A stretch of DNA of 64,000 nucleotides, taken from contig NC_090785.1 of assembly GCF_040054535.1 (NCBI RefSeq), positions 17,981,001-18,045,000 on the forward strand, in the 5' to 3' direction. The position numbers and the translations under genes were made by a program. The stretch is from Antennarius striatus (taxonomy: Eukaryota > Chordata > Actinopteri > Lophiiformes > Antennariidae). Positions 14,226-32,880 of this stretch are shown piece by piece (positions within the stretch are counted from its first letter, which is position 1; the number at the start of each line of letters is the position of its first letter). The notes under the pieces are model-generated. The model made no database searches and was not told the DNA's origin. It was given only the letters and a program-made list of their open reading frames with translations.

Positions 14226-14523
14226 AAGCAGGATGGAATTAAAGGTGACCTCCAAGATTAAGCTACATCAGTGTTAGATTATACCATATGTCCTTGTTTG
14301 ACATTTGTGGACTTTATTGGAGACGACTAACGAGGAAAGCTTCAGGGAGGATGTCCTTTAGATGAGACACAACTGGTGCTTTCAGGCAAGACACATCCGC
14401 TTTATGTTCACATATGCAAAAATAAAGCATACTAAGAGAAGAACAGTGTCCTTGTTGTGAAACAAAGAAAAGAAATCTGATAGCATCAGAAAGCTTAATC
14501 TCAGTCTCAGGTCATGGGTCTTC

Positions 14524-15090
14524 CAATAGGATCTTCTTCTTTTCCTTTCGGCTTTTCCCTTCAGGGGTCGCCACAGCGAATCAGTTGCCTCCATCTAACC
14601 CTGTTTTCTGCATCCTCTTCTCTCACACCAACTACCTTCATGTCCTCTTTCACTACATCCATAAACCTCCTCTTTGGTCTTCCTCTAGGCCTCCTGCCTG
14701 GCAGTTCAGAACTAAGCATCCTTCTACCAATATATTCACTGTCTCTCCTCTGGACATGTCCAAACCATCTCAGTCTGGCCTCTCTGACTTTATCTCCAAA
14801 ACCTCTAACATGTGCTGTCCCTCTGATGTACTCATTCCTGATCCTATCCTTCCTGGTCACTCCCAGAGAGAACCTCAGCATCTTCATCTCTGCTACCTCC
14901 AGCTCTGTCTCCTGTCTTTTCCTCAGTGACACTGTCTCTAGACCAAACAACATTGCTGATCTCACCACAGTTTTGTACACCTTTCCTTTCATTTTAGCTG
15001 AAACTCTTCTATCACACATCACACCTGACACTTTCCTCCACCCGTTCCATCCTGCCTGTACACACTTCTTCACCTCTTTTCCAGACTAGG
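14524..15090 (-). mobile_element. RTE-like LINE 3' fragment (reverse transcriptase C-terminus)
   Basis: An intact 170-codon minus-strand frame (14561-15073) encodes the C-terminal part of a non-LTR retrotransposon polyprotein. Recognisable pieces are KVYKTVVRSAMLFGLETVSL, KMLRFSLGVTRKDRIRNEYI, RLRWFGHVQRRD, GRRPRGRPKRRFMDVVKED and the terminal RCGDP. The stop at 14561-14563 is followed by an 'aaaagccgaaaggaaaagaag' style 3' tail. The 5' part, including the catalytic palm, is absent, as expected of 5' truncation during target-primed reverse transcription. The open frame suggests a fairly recent insertion. Clade assignment is from memory. Confidence 0.75.
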
Positions 15091-15092
15091 AT

Positions 15093-15320
15093 AATGACCC
15101 TATATGTACAGCTAGAAATGACAGCTAAAAGCACCCAAGAATGGTTTAGAGCAAAACATGGGACTATTCTGAAAAGTCCTGATGTAAATCCTGATGAACA
15201 TCTGGGGAAGAAGCTGAAAAATGCCATCTTAAGATGGTGTCCCTCAAACACAACAGGATCAGTTAATGCTTTCACAGCCTCTGCTGACAGGTACACAAAC
15301 TGTTTGATTGCAGTGTCTCA
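15093..15320 (+). pseudogene. Tc1-like transposase C-terminal fragment
   Basis: The frame gives TAKSTQEWFRAKHGTILKS followed by PDVNPDEHLGKKLKNAIL. This resembles the Tc1 transposase region with the usual 'SPDLNPIEHLWxELK' motif; here LNPIEHLW has changed to VNPDEHLG. Only the last catalytic region remains. It lies directly beside the LINE fragment. Confidence 0.5.
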
Positions 15321-17750
15321 AGTTAAGGGTAACAACAATTTTTTACATGTGTTTCTATGTTATGGTTAACAATATACCAACTAATAAAGGTGGGAACCTG
15401 ATAGTAAATATCAAGTTTCATACCCCCCAAAAAATTACTGTGAACTTGATGACAGTTTCAACCTATTGCAGCTGCAAACCAGAAAGCTGGGCATGAACCT
15501 GCTGACTGTAGACACTTTGAACTTTGAAATTAAGCACAGACCAAACTGCTTTACTTCAAGAAAGATAGGATAATGATAATTGTTATGATTTAATAGATGA
15601 AGATAATTGTTTAATCCCTCTTTCCTTATTGGAATGATGTAAAGATTGGCTGTTTGGGAAAAAAAAAAGGTTATTTGTAAAACTTTCCAACCCAAATGCA
15701 TACCTAGCAATACATTTAATGAGTGAGAGCTATCCAGGCACTGATAAAAACAGAAAAGAATTCTAAATAGGTGAGAAAAGATAAGAGAAGTTTGTCTTCA
15801 CAGCCGTATGGTATTAAAAACAGCAGGACTTGAAGCAATGATGCCATATTCCACGTCACGACTGAATAATCGCCAAGGAATCCTTGGAGGAAGTCCCACT
15901 GGTGTGAAAGGAGTGTGTACTCCCGTACGCAACAACCCAGAGCCCGGCATCCTTTTTGCAGCCCAGAACAGATGGTAGCAACTAAGCCAAAACAGAAACA
16001 TGACAGATAAGTGCAGCCAGTTGATGTGGCCATTCTTCACTGGGCATCCTTATCCTGTTTTTTTAAGGAAATAAGAAGGGAAAGTTTACCACCGTTATGA
16101 TCTGATGGATTCATCCTAGTTTGTATTTTACAGCATTCAGTGCTCAAAAAAGTCTGGGTTAGTTTAAGAGCCCTGTGGGAGATAAACTAACCAGCACAGA
16201 TGCTGAATGCAGCCGTATTTGGGATCCCACACAAACACAGACCTGTTACACACATTTGAGTCAAAGGGAGGTCTGATTTATTGGGAAAAGGTCCACACAG
16301 GTGTGGGATTGTAACACATTCCATGTGTGTTTTCCTGCATGACTTTAAATGTTGCAGGCTCAGGGAATGAGAGGAAAAGGTAGTTTTAGATTAGTTAGTC
16401 ATACAAAAGAGGATTTTTGAATGACTTTTCTTGATATTTTAAATGATTGTGTGCATGCTGCTCTGCTTGTCTTATAATTTGCAAAGTCAATTTTACACTG
16501 CTGTGTCTATTCATGTGTATTTGTCTGGGTGTAAGCCATTGTATGAGAGAATTGAATATAACTCTTGTGTTTGGAATTCAAGGACACAGGAATGTTAATT
16601 TTTCATCATTAAAGGATTGGTCTTGCGTGTTTGGCCTGACATGCATGTCTTCATACATGGTGGAATCATGTGAACATCAAGGGAATCATCTTTCTTAGTC
16701 ACAGTGCTTCACAGCCTGGAAACTAACAGACAGTTACCACCTAATCCACATGAGAGAATAATCTAAATGTGCTACCAAAGCTCCTATGTTTTATTTTGTA
16801 AACCTTGTTTCTGGGGGCTTTGATTTGTGAAGCCAATGTCGAACTGGGTAAATTTTAGATGTGGAGTCACACATTGACGTCTGCAGAATCAGTGGGCAAC
16901 ATACGCTCCCTAATTTATTTTAATTATTGACACACATTTGCAAACATGCTCAATTTGGACCTTTTGGCAAATTATATATTTAATTTTCTTCCATAATTTC
17001 CGATTAGACCAGTCGTACATTTTTAGAGTGAAGAACGCTTTGCTGAGATTCGTGATTTATACGGTTGTATATATTACGTGAAAGCTTTAGGCTACGAAAA
17101 ATTGTTTTTTATTTTGATTTCCTTTATTCTTCATGTTTGTGGGCTCCAACAGTTTTACTGAACTTCTTATTGGTGAGCCACAAAAAACTCAGTGATGCTT
17201 ATGAGTCAGATTTACACAGCAATTAATGATCAATTTTAGATGCATCTTTTATTTCTAAAACATAATAAAATTTCCATGAACCCTTTGTTGTATAAAAAGG
17301 AAGCCTCAGAAATCAGCAAAATATATTTGACACGGTTGAGCAAATAGTAAATACTATGATATAATAGTGCATTGTTTTGTTTGACACAAATGAGTCAAAC
17401 TCTACTGTAAAGCAAAAAGATTTGTTGATAGTGAATTAAGTAGTTGGACAGAAAAGGCTCATAAACTGAGTTTACTTCTATTTTTAACATGAATGTGCTT
17501 GTAGCAGTCACTTGGTACTTTTGTGGGCAGTAAGGGAGGCCCGAGCAGCTGGATTGCTCAGAGACACAAGTACAGACGTTGTGCCGCAGAGACTGACGTG
17601 CAGCAGATCAATATTTGCCTTCCCAAGACAACACCAGCCTGAAAAAAGCAATTCCACGTTCCTCCATAATCAAGATCGGTGCATTGTTTCTATCTTACTT
17701 GCGTTCACAATCTGTAAGGAACTACAGTAGATATTGTAAAATGTGAATTA
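15321..17750. other. Non-coding, nothing recognised
   Basis: AT-rich intergenic sequence. Short open frames (for example 15716-16033 minus and 16447-16698 plus) have no family resemblance or splice support. Confidence 0.4.
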
Positions 17751-17754
17751 AGTC

Positions 17755-17777
17755 ACACACACACATACACACACACA

Positions 17778-17831
<54 letters not shown>

Positions 17832-17832
17832 A
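17755..17832. repeat. (CA)n microsatellite, interrupted
   Basis: CA units with CATA, CAGA and CAAA interruptions. A poly-C run follows at about 17950-17963. Confidence 0.9.
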
Positions 17833-18339
17833 AGTCTGTGAGCACTGCAGCATTGAGGTGGGGAGCAGTGATGCGTAGCCGTAATGGTGAATAAAGTCTG
17901 CTAATGGTTCAGTCTGTGTTAATGGCAATAATGATGCACCAGAAATAGAACCCCCCCCCCCCCAAAATAGAGTAGGGGAAAACACGTGTCATTAAACTCA
18001 AAGAATGGTCCCTTGTTTGTTGTGTGTTGTATGTGTGTATGTGTGAGTGGGTGGGTGGGTGGTGGGAGTGTTAAACCCACTACTTTAGTGACTGATGGCC
18101 ATGCTGTGAGGTATGGGGACATTTATGAGGTTTTTCCTCAGGCGACGTTTTGGGGTCTTTATTTGCAAGAGCAATGTGATTTGTGTGCATGAGTGTATCA
18201 CATGCACTGTGAAAAATTGTAACCCTGGCTTTGGACAACATAAGATCAGTTATCACCACCATTGTCCTTAAATGACAGTAGCAACACAATCAGCATTGAT
18301 CATAGCAGCGAGTCATTTGTGGATGTACCGTATATCACG

Positions 18340-18505
18340 CTGTATCCCTGGAAAGCAGATCAAAGGTGAAGATCATCGCGCCCGGAGTTTCCCCTGCCTC
18401 ACACCGTCAGTCAACTGTGATGGGCTCCAGGGGATGGAGCAGTAGAAAATGAATGAATGAATGAATGAATGAATGAATGAATGAATGAATGAATGAATGA
18501 ATGAT
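18340..18505 (+). repeat. SINE tail fragment with (ATGA)n
   Basis: 'ctgtatccctggaaagcaga', 'gtttcccctgcctcacaccg' and 'gatgggctccaggggatgga' are followed by about 14 ATGA/GAAT units (about 18448-18504). The order matches the 3' end of the fish SINE copies elsewhere here, whose tails also end in GAATGA-like units. Confidence 0.6.
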
Positions 18506-19385
18506 CTTCAAGTTGAGTAAATCTGGCATCTATCTGAACGAACTGTTACAGCTACAATTTAATCTCAGTTCAATTCTGTTACTTTATTATCCGTTATCTC
18601 ACAGAGGAGAATTTTCACTTCAAGTTCTTTAAATTTAAACTTGGTGGATCACCAGATAACACCTGGATCCAGGTGGTGCACTGATGCATGTTAGATTTAT
18701 TATCATTAAATAATTGTTTTCCCAACAATGAGAGCTTTATTCATAAAGCTACAGGCTAAAACCACATAAGTGCACTCATCCGATAACGATAAGGTGGTAA
18801 TAATAATTTTAAAAAACTTCTGGATCCTGATAGAGATATAAGGGATTGCTCCAGAGGCCGCACCACTCCACCCAATTCATCAGAATCTTATTATAACCTA
18901 CTGAAAATGTCTTCAGTAGACCAAAAGACGCCAGACCAAACATTTATTTCTTTGTGAATATACAAATAGGTTACTAATTCTAATTGGTTATTGTGGTCCT
19001 TGGCATGTTTTATGAGCAGAACCATGTAAACCTTGTGCAACACTTTTCAAATTAAATCCAGTGAAGTGTATTGCAAGGGTCAGTATGTACATGTTAGGAG
19101 GGGGCAGATGCCAGAGAGTGTGTTTATCTTGTGTACTGACGTTAAATCCTGCAGGGTAGAGTCCAGGAGGATGAATTATTTCCATGACAGGGAACACAGC
19201 TCCCTTATCTTCTCTAGTTTATACCTGCATTGTGTAAGTGTCGTCAACATTAGTGTTTAGTGGATGTGACAAAATTAATAAACAGAAACTGTCACTGTAT
19301 TCTAGGAATTGCGCCCCTAAAAGAACTCCGAGGGTGTATGTTTGTTGTCCGGACGACAGAGGAGACGGAAAGCTGCTGGGTGTGA
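18506..19385. other. Non-coding upstream of the ednrb-type promoter
   Basis: No exon or repeat recognised. Likely distal 5' flank of the endothelin receptor gene. Confidence 0.35.
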
Positions 19386-19444
19386 TGTGATTGGCTGCCG
19401 CAGGAGTCTGTGGTTATAAAGCTCCAAGCCGTCTCCGTGCGCTC
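19386..19444 (+). promoter_or_regulatory. Core promoter of the endothelin receptor gene (TATA and inverted CCAAT)
   Basis: ATTGG (19390-19394, an inverted CCAAT box) lies 20 bp upstream of TATAAA (19415-19420), in a locally GC-rich stretch. A start site near 19445 would fit the usual spacing of about 25-30 bp from TATA. Downstream is an ATG-free GC-rich leader ending in a strong GTAAGT donor. Assignment to the receptor rests on orientation and the lack of any other plus-strand gene before 24.5 kb. Confidence 0.5.
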
Positions 19445-19625
19445 CAGAGCGCAAGTCTGAGCTGGACGCTGACGCACGACGGGACCCGCTGGACTCACCG
19501 TGCGCTTTAACTGCGGACACTGAGAAAGAAATCGCAATTATTCAATCATCATCAACCAATTAGTGCAAGTGGTGGAATATTGTTAAGAAAGTATTTGTGT
19601 TGACCTGATCGCACGCTGCTTTGCG
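19445..19625 (+). other. Predicted non-coding leader exon 1 of the endothelin receptor gene
   Basis: A GC-rich segment with no ATG runs from the expected start site to the donor GCG|GTAAGT (intron starts at 19626). Its likely splice partner is the strong acceptor CTCTCTGCAG at 24292-24301, ahead of the first coding exon. No transcript evidence is available. Confidence 0.45.
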
Positions 19626-20321
19626 GTAAGTTGGAGCATAATTTAACTATTAAGTTCCTTAAATGGTGGGGAAAAAAGATGTGGGTCATGCTCAGATAAC
19701 CACAAATACATGACTTAAGTGATTGCGGTTATTTTGATGTAAAAGACATAAATTATGTTACATATATAGATAATAAATTAATTAGGTTGGATGCTATTAC
19801 AAGCCCCTTTTATATTCATTCCTACCCTGTCTATGAGCGTCTCTCTGCGTCGCCCATCTGATTCGGTTAAATAAGGTCCACATGGCTCCCGATTGGATTA
19901 ACTTTTATCATATTGTGCAGCTTCAAACATTCATTTCGCATTTTCGTGTGACTGAAAAATGTGAATTGACACGTTTTATAAATTGCTATATAGGGTGCAT
20001 TTTCTGCATAACCTAGAATATGATGTGTCGCTTCGGGTTTTTTTCTGATAAGATCCTTCAACGACAAATGGGTCGAAAACATTAAAAAAAAAAAATCTTG
20101 CAATATCAATTGATATTGATAGACAACAGGATTTATGCAAATTAAATTACTTACTGTATGTGCTAATGGGAGTTGTGACCGTGAAGAAGAAAAGAACTTA
20201 GAGTAAATTTCACAGATATTTTGTATGAAGGGCAGTCTGAGGAGCTTTATGGGTGAAGCAGGTGACATTTCAGTGTTCTGCCATTTATAGGAAGTTCTAA
20301 CAAGTAAAATATATACAGTAT

Positions 20322-20369
20322 CCCATCATGTAGATAGGTGTATCTATATGTGTATATCTACACGATGGG
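20322..20369 (+). repeat. Inverted repeat (15-bp arms)
   Basis: Arms at 20322-20336 and 20355-20369 pair with one mismatch around an 18-nt spacer. Located in predicted intron 1 of the receptor gene. Confidence 0.6.
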
Positions 20370-20487
20370 TAAGAGGTCCACACAGAAGATACGATAGTAT
20401 TTAACTATTATTATAGCAGTATTCAGTAGCAGCAGATACTTAAGCTTTAATGTGATTATTGGAATGTGAGGTCTTCAGTTCTCCAGT

Positions 20488-20810
<323 letters not shown>

Positions 20811-21234
20811 AGAGTCCCAGCCTGAATTAGTCCACATCAGTAGTCTTATTACCACCTAGTGGCGAGCGGAACTGCTAGCGGCCATCAACCTCATATTGCT
20901 TCAGGGGTGATCGACCACCCTGTTGAGATAGTAATGGAATACTGGGTTCTCAAACAGAGCAGCGGTTGTTGGTTGTTGTTTTTTAACGGGAGAAAGATTA
21001 TGATCAGATTAAAAATATGATCAGATCCTAAGGAGTTTAAATTGGTGTTGTCAACCACCAGCAGAACTGAGGAAAACTCTTGGATGAAGTGAAATGTCTC
21101 TAAGGAACTTTCTACAAGTCCAGTGGATGGATGTGAACGATTGATTTGAATGATTGATTTGAATGAGAACCTTCACAGACGCTATGATCTGATATAGTTA
21201 CAGGAATCTGAAACAATGACTCTCCTAGAGTCCT

Positions 21235-21400
21235 TAGGTGTGAGTGTTTGTTTGTCTTTTATGTGGCCCTGCGGTGAGCTGGTGTCTTAATCCGGGGTGT
21301 ACCCTGCCGTTTGCCCATAGTCATTTGAGGTAGATTCCAGCAGACCCAAGACCCACGAGGCAGATAAATCTGTAGATGAGATGATTGCGATCATCTTGTC
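21235..21400 (+). repeat. Fish SINE 3' fragment
   Basis: 'gtttgtcttttatgtggccc', 'ccggggtgtaccctgccg' and 'gattccagcagacccaagac' match the 3' half of the same SINE family. Diverged, without the head. Confidence 0.55.
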
Positions 21401-22181
21401 ACAAGAAAATTGATTAATGGACATGACGTCAGTGTGTCTAATACCAAAATCTATGTCAAAGTCTCTTGGAGTCACAACTTAAACTGAGCAGGAAGTCAGG
21501 CACTTTGTGCAAATCGGGTGTAATTTTCATCATGTTCAGAAGTTTTAGTTTAGCAAACACCTTCAACAGGTTGTACCTGACTGACTTTCGGTAAATACAA
21601 TATTAACAGCCTCATGATGAAAATCTATGAATGATCTGTGTCAAACTGAAAAGATGTGGCCGTGGGGTCGTGGCAAATCTTGACCAAGTTTAAAACTGAT
21701 TTCAGTGGGCTTTTCGGGGAATAGTGGGTCCAAGATATTTTGAGGTGTTTGCTTTCATTTAGTGTGGGTTTTGGAATTGTCTTATTATTATTATTATTAT
21801 TTTGAATAAAAATAAATTACAATAAATGCCGAAAGTATGCTTCCCTACAGGCTTACATCTTCACAGCTCATGCTTTGTAATGCCCTGACATTGAACCACA
21901 AAAGTTATTTAAAGCTATGAATAAGATGAATTGACTCTCAAGCTGTGGCCTCGGCGGTCATAAAGGGGTGATAATGCCCGTGATGACGGGGGTCATTGTG
22001 ATGTGTGGTTTTTTTTGCCCTTTGGCTATTATTTGAGACAGTAACAGATTAATGGGATTGCAGTTGGAGCAGTGCTTTAGGCATGCACCCTATGAACAAC
22101 AGAGGCTTCAGTAATTGTGCAGTGATTGTGTTCAAACCACCTCATTACCTGTCACAATTCCATTGTTTGAAATCAAGGGGG

Positions 22182-22276
22182 CCGGTGTGTGTGTGTGTGT
22201 GTGCGTGTGTGAGACAAAGACACAGAGTCTGTGTCTCTGTCAATGCCCACATGCATTTGAATCAAGTCAAAAAGGA
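22182..22276 (+). repeat. GT-headed dispersed repeat, copy 2
   Basis: A short GT run, then 'gagacaaagacacagagtct' and 'gtctctgtcaatgcccacat', nearly identical to copy 1 at 13431-13519 and in the same orientation. Confidence 0.6.
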
Positions 22277-22477
22277 GCTGGTGGTGCTCTGTTGTATGCT
22301 CACGCTTGCTTTCTCTTCTCTTTTGACTGTATTTAATTTTGGCACTGGGGCGACTGGAAGAACAATTAAAACAACAACTTTACTGGCAGAAAAAAAATCA
22401 AGAATTAATGAACTAAATATGAAGACATCTCCACTCCTGTGAAGCACTCCGCTTCTGGTAAATGGGGGGGGGGGGGG

Positions 22478-22641
22478 GCTGTAGCTCAGCCCACAAGGAC
22501 TTGGTTTGTTTCAAGTCTAGCTTGGACAGAAGAAGGGAGTGTGAGCTAGTAGATGGAGAGGTACCAGTTCACCTCCAAGCTGGCTTTCATTAGACCATCT
22601 CTCTCCCTTAATTGCATGTTTACAAGCTCTTTGTATGTTTT

Positions 22642-22672
<31 letters not shown>

Positions 22673-22765
22673 CTGTGTGTGTGTGCGCGCGTGTGCGTTA
22701 GTGAAATATATATTGACTGAAAATTCCCCACTGAGGAACTCATTAAGGAACTTGACTCTTCTTAG
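22478..22765 (+). mobile_element. Diverged tRNA-derived SINE with internal (GT)n
   Basis: A poly-G run is followed by the tRNA-like head 'gctgtagctcagcccacaag', then 'gggagtgtgagctagtagat' and 'ccagttcacctccaagctgg'. These match the order of the SINE at 8732-9128. A GT tract lies at about 22643-22700, and the 3' end, 'gaaaattccccactgaggaa' to 'gactcttctta', parallels that copy's tail. Confidence 0.55.
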
Positions 22766-24291
22766 ATCTGGTTAGAATCTCTGGTTTCCCATTAAAAACA
22801 CACGAGGTTATAAAATGCAGAATATTGTTAAAGATTAAACTGCAGGTTTCCAACTTATTTTGCGTGAGGCCTCTTACAAAGACGACCTCTTTGGTGCCCT
22901 TTCTCTTAAAACAGATGTCTAGAAGTTCCTATCAGCTTCACCACAGACACATTTGCCGCTCTTATTGTGCAATTACTAGTTTTAACAAATATTTTATATG
23001 ACCACAACTGCTGTTTTTTGCGCTTGTAATGGAGTGACATCAGAATGTTTCCAAACCTTTAACACTTGACGGAAATCTCTCAAATGATTTTGAACGCTGC
23101 TCAGTGGCTGTTCAGTCTTCACATCTTTCTCTCATCCTGGCCTTGTCCTGCCTGCCTATCAGTTATTCTTCGTTGTCTTTAGAAGCATTACCAAAGATAA
23201 AACCATCACTGAATTTCTTAAATTCACTGCTTACTGTGCATTTTGCAATTTCCATCTACTTTTTTTCATTGCTCATGCTTGTCTTATCACATGAAAACAC
23301 AAATTCTGACCGCCACTAATTTTATTTCCACTCTGCTCTTTGCCAACTTCCCACCCTAGTCTTGCCAGTTTTTGTAGCCAGAAGAGCTAAAGGTCAGATA
23401 TGTTTGGGATACAATTAAATTAATAGGATAAAGGCAATTAAAATTCAGCTTTCCGATTAGATTAGAAGGTCCTGCCCTGACAGGGTTTATTGAAGCAGAA
23501 TAACGGATGAGAAAGAACATATATCTGGCTGGGTTTTTCAAAATGCTTCTCTTGTGATACGTGTGTGAGCTCACCCATGTGATTTAAAAAAAAAAAAAAA
23601 AAAAAAAATTTTATGGGTAAACAGAATCAGCCTGTGTGTGACTCATCCAAATGTATTTAGGACTACCGGTTGTGTGTTTGTATGGTGTATTCTCATTCAC
23701 TGATCCACAATCTCCAAAGTTTGCAGAGCTGCTCGGTGATGTTTTTTTGTCTCTGTGCAATGAACTGAAAGTCTCAACAGATATTGTTCCTATTGACATA
23801 AGCCCTATCATCCCGTGCGACGCTGCAGGCCGTTCTAGGCAGCACTCATGATTCTTTAGAGGCTCAGTGCCAAGCTACTGCTATCCATTAGAGAGAAAAA
23901 AAAGCATTCTGTCTGTCGTTCACACACATCATTATTCCAATTTTCTGTTTCATGTGTCACTCCTCTAATTTGTGTTAGTTTATCTCAATAGTTCTTATTA
24001 ATTTTTCTCACCCTTCTGTAATCCCCTTATTTTTCAAAAACCTCTAAAAATATATATATTTTAATCACCTGTTGATTCACTACTGATTTACTCATGAACA
24101 AATATCACGCTTGATTTGAAAAAAAAAAAGAGAAAAAAGGTGGGGTCGAGCACAAATGAAGTCATCTCTCTGGGGTGTGGATGTTTCAAACCTTAGTTCA
24201 CCACCAATAATCCAAATATCTAGAAACGTATGATGGCTTGATAGTTGTTGGGACTCTGTTTGTCTTTGTGTCTTACTGGTGGTGTGTCTGT
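22766..24291. other. Predicted ednrb-type intron 1, 3' part
   Basis: No exon or known repeat recognised. A poly-A run sits at 23586-23608. It ends at the strong pyrimidine tract and CAG acceptor just before 24302. Confidence 0.4.
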
Positions 24292-24347
24292 TCTCTCTGC
24301 AGGACGAAGACTTTCACACCTCCATCCCTGAAGCAAGGCCCAGTGTG

Positions 24348-24351
24348 TGGA

Positions 24352-24437
<86 letters not shown>
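24348..24437. repeat. (GT)n microsatellite in the predicted 5' leader of the receptor gene
   Basis: About 45 GT units between the acceptor ending at 24301 and the start codon at 24515. If that acceptor is used, the tract is transcribed into the mRNA leader. Confidence 0.9.
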
Positions 24438-24438
<1 letters not shown>

Positions 24439-24514
24439 CTATGTATGCCTGAGATCCTTTATACTAGAATTTTTACACTGCTTGATTGAGCAAAACTTTT
24501 TTTTTTTTCCGCAT

Positions 24515-30060
<5,546 letters not shown>

Positions 30061-32880
30061 ACAGACACACACACACACACACACACTCGTCACACAACTT
30101 GCTTCTGCCAAACCCATGTCCCAGTGTTCCTGTTGCAGAGAAGCAGCGTCATCACTGCCAACTGAACAGAAAGGGGGACAACGGGAGTGACGCGGAAGGT
30201 AGAAGACACTGATTAAAAGGACTGATATGAACTGATGAATGAAGAAACAGGACGGCACCTGTTCATGCTTTACTAGCAATGGCAAAATATTATGATCCAA
30301 TCCTAGATATATCTCTCACTTTGAAATCTAGGTTTGAATAGAAGACTAAAAGTCTGTCAATGGACCAACATGTTTAATACGTTTATAAAGAACGTTTAAT
30401 AGCAAATAGAAATATATGTAAAGGATTATCTGCAGGCAAGTTGCAAGACTAGAAATGATAAACTGGCCTTATTGGTTCATGTCAGAGGGAAACTCTGCAT
30501 TTGAACACAATCAGAAGCTGGTTATCTTATAATGCACGGCATGTACCGAGAACGTCAGTGCTCATGTGCCCCGGTCACATCACACCAGTAAAAAGAAAGA
30601 AACCCACCAAACAAACAAACAAACCAAAAAAAAAGAAAAACACACCCCACACACACAGTCATGTGGAAAATTGAAACTCGGACGTCTTACAGTCGAAAAT
30701 CATCACTGATTTAAGTCATGTGGAAGGCAGCTGTTGAATACTGACAAATAACATGATCTTCATCCTGCTACACGGGATGAAAAGAAGTCATTGTTAGACT
30801 TGTCTGTGTGGGCTCTCAGTCATTCAGGTCGAGGTAAATCAAGAAGAGCAAAAATAAATAAAATAAATAAGAGTCAACTGAACTTGCTTCAGGTTGGTTG
30901 AAGATGTTTCACTTCTCATCCAAATGTGTCTTGGTGGATTCAGCTGTTTGTTGTTTTCTGATCCAGCAGGAGTATCTGTATCTAGACTCTTGAATGAGAG
31001 GTGAAACGTCTTCAGAAGCAAGTCCAGTTGATTGTTTTTGCTCTTGTTTCACCCGTTATTATTACAGTATTCATGCTATTCTAAGTAGTCTTTGTTTCCT
31101 CTGTGTAATAAGTCTTTACATTTCTCTTAAGATTTAACTTTTATTTTTTCAAAAAAAGCACAAAACATGTAAAATTGTTTAATCTTCATAAATGATGTAT
31201 TCATTAGATGATTATTATTATTAATCCCCCATTTTCCCTTAAAAAACAAGTTATTTTATTTACATTATTTACATAATTTATATCCACTTGTTTCATATTC
31301 AGCACAGTGAGAGTTTTGTTTTGCTGTGATGCTATATTCCTCTACTCTTTACTTTGGGGACACACACACATGCACACACACACACACACACACACATACA
31401 CCTTATGTCTTAGGAACTTTTCATTATTTTCTTGTTCAAGATGAATTATGAATTTAGAGGCAGTGAAAATATTAGCTGTGCCAAAGCTCTTTTTTTTTTC
31501 AAATTTGTCTACGATGCTAAGTAAATTTGTATTTGTAATTTGAATTTGTATAGATGGCTAGCTAGCTGATCACCCACGGCAACGCAATATAATGTTAGAA
31601 ATTTATGTGGATTTTTTTTCCTCCATCTTCCTACCTCTGTAATAATATAAGTAATAGTAAGTATGTGTTTTGTCTGACTTCAAAGTGAAGGAGAGAGGAG
31701 TTTAGGGACAGATCCAGGACAGAAAGAAAGGGTAGTCAGACCACTATTTACCATCCTACTGTTTTGCAATTAATATACATCATTAAGCAGTGTTCTGATA
31801 TAATGTTCTGATATAATGTTCTGATATTACTGTATGTTCTGCCACACATTTATTCCTGTCATAAATGCTCTATTTGCTTTATTTTCTGATTATATATTGT
31901 TTTCTAGCTGCATTAAATTTGTTTGTATGTGAAATTATCAGAACAAAAAAAGAGGGAGAGGGCAGGGTGGAAAGAAAGTGGCCAGATGGTGGAGTCAGTA
32001 TTAATATTATCACAGCAACTGGTGAAGAAAAGATCACCAAAATTATCATTTTAACCATGGGAGCTGGGCCTCTGTTCAGAATCTGATCCAACATCACTTC
32101 TGGTTTATTTGTTTTTTTCCATGATCTCACCTCCAGTTATTGGCCAATCATGCAGATGTTCCTGCTGCTGGTAAGTATTTTGAAAATTACAGCTGGCACA
32201 GGCGCCTGAGGAATACATTTTTTGAAAATGACCCATTCAAGGAAGAAAAATGTTATCCTGCACAGCTGGGTGTTTTAATAAAGTGAAAATAATTTTTTGG
32301 TAATCAGAGATTTAAACTAAGGAATGAATGATATTTCGGGAAATGAAATTATTTGATATTCTGTATTTCAGTTTTGGATTTCAGATGCATTCTACCTTGG
32401 AAAATTCACTAACTGTAATCTTCTGATGTTAACACATGTGAGAGAACTATCAGTATTCAATGGAGGGAATCGATAGATCAATTTTACCATAATCATCCTT
32501 CTGATCTGAGGTTTTCTCAGTACATCACGACAAATATGCTCTACTGGAAACTCACATGGTCTGAGTTTTCTGACTGTATAACAAAATAATTTATGTTAAG
32601 AATCCACACAAGGTGTTTGTCTCTGTTGCACTAAGATCAGCTGATTATACAGTATGTGACTCATTGACTCATGCCAAATAAATGCTGTGTTTCTATTGGG
32701 CTTTTATATAAAACCAGCTGTGTACTGGGAGGTCTGAGCATCACCAGGTTAAAGCATGTGTTCATAAGTAATGTGATGTTAAATGTGAATGTCGTCCCTG
32801 GTGTTTAAAATGACATTTATACTATACTTATTTGATGAGAGTATGCAGTAATAAAATATTTTACAGCATACATAGCTGTT
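30061..32880 (+). other. Predicted 3' UTR and flank of the endothelin receptor gene
   Basis: The sequence starts with an AC run just after the stop (30061-30087). AATAAA-type signals occur near 30849-30868, 32687 and 32851, and I cannot tell which is used. A (CA)n tract lies at about 31362-31398. A 13-bp unit resembling 'gttctgatataat' repeats three times near 31793-31826. No coding signal. Confidence 0.35.

Noticed and set aside
14514..15089. 191-codon plus-strand frame
   Set aside because: It is the antisense shadow of the LINE reverse transcriptase C-terminus on the minus strand.
24347..24514. Extension of the receptor N-terminus through the (GT)n tract
   Set aside because: The frame is open, but it has no in-frame ATG upstream of 24515, and a signal peptide begins at 24515 or 24536.
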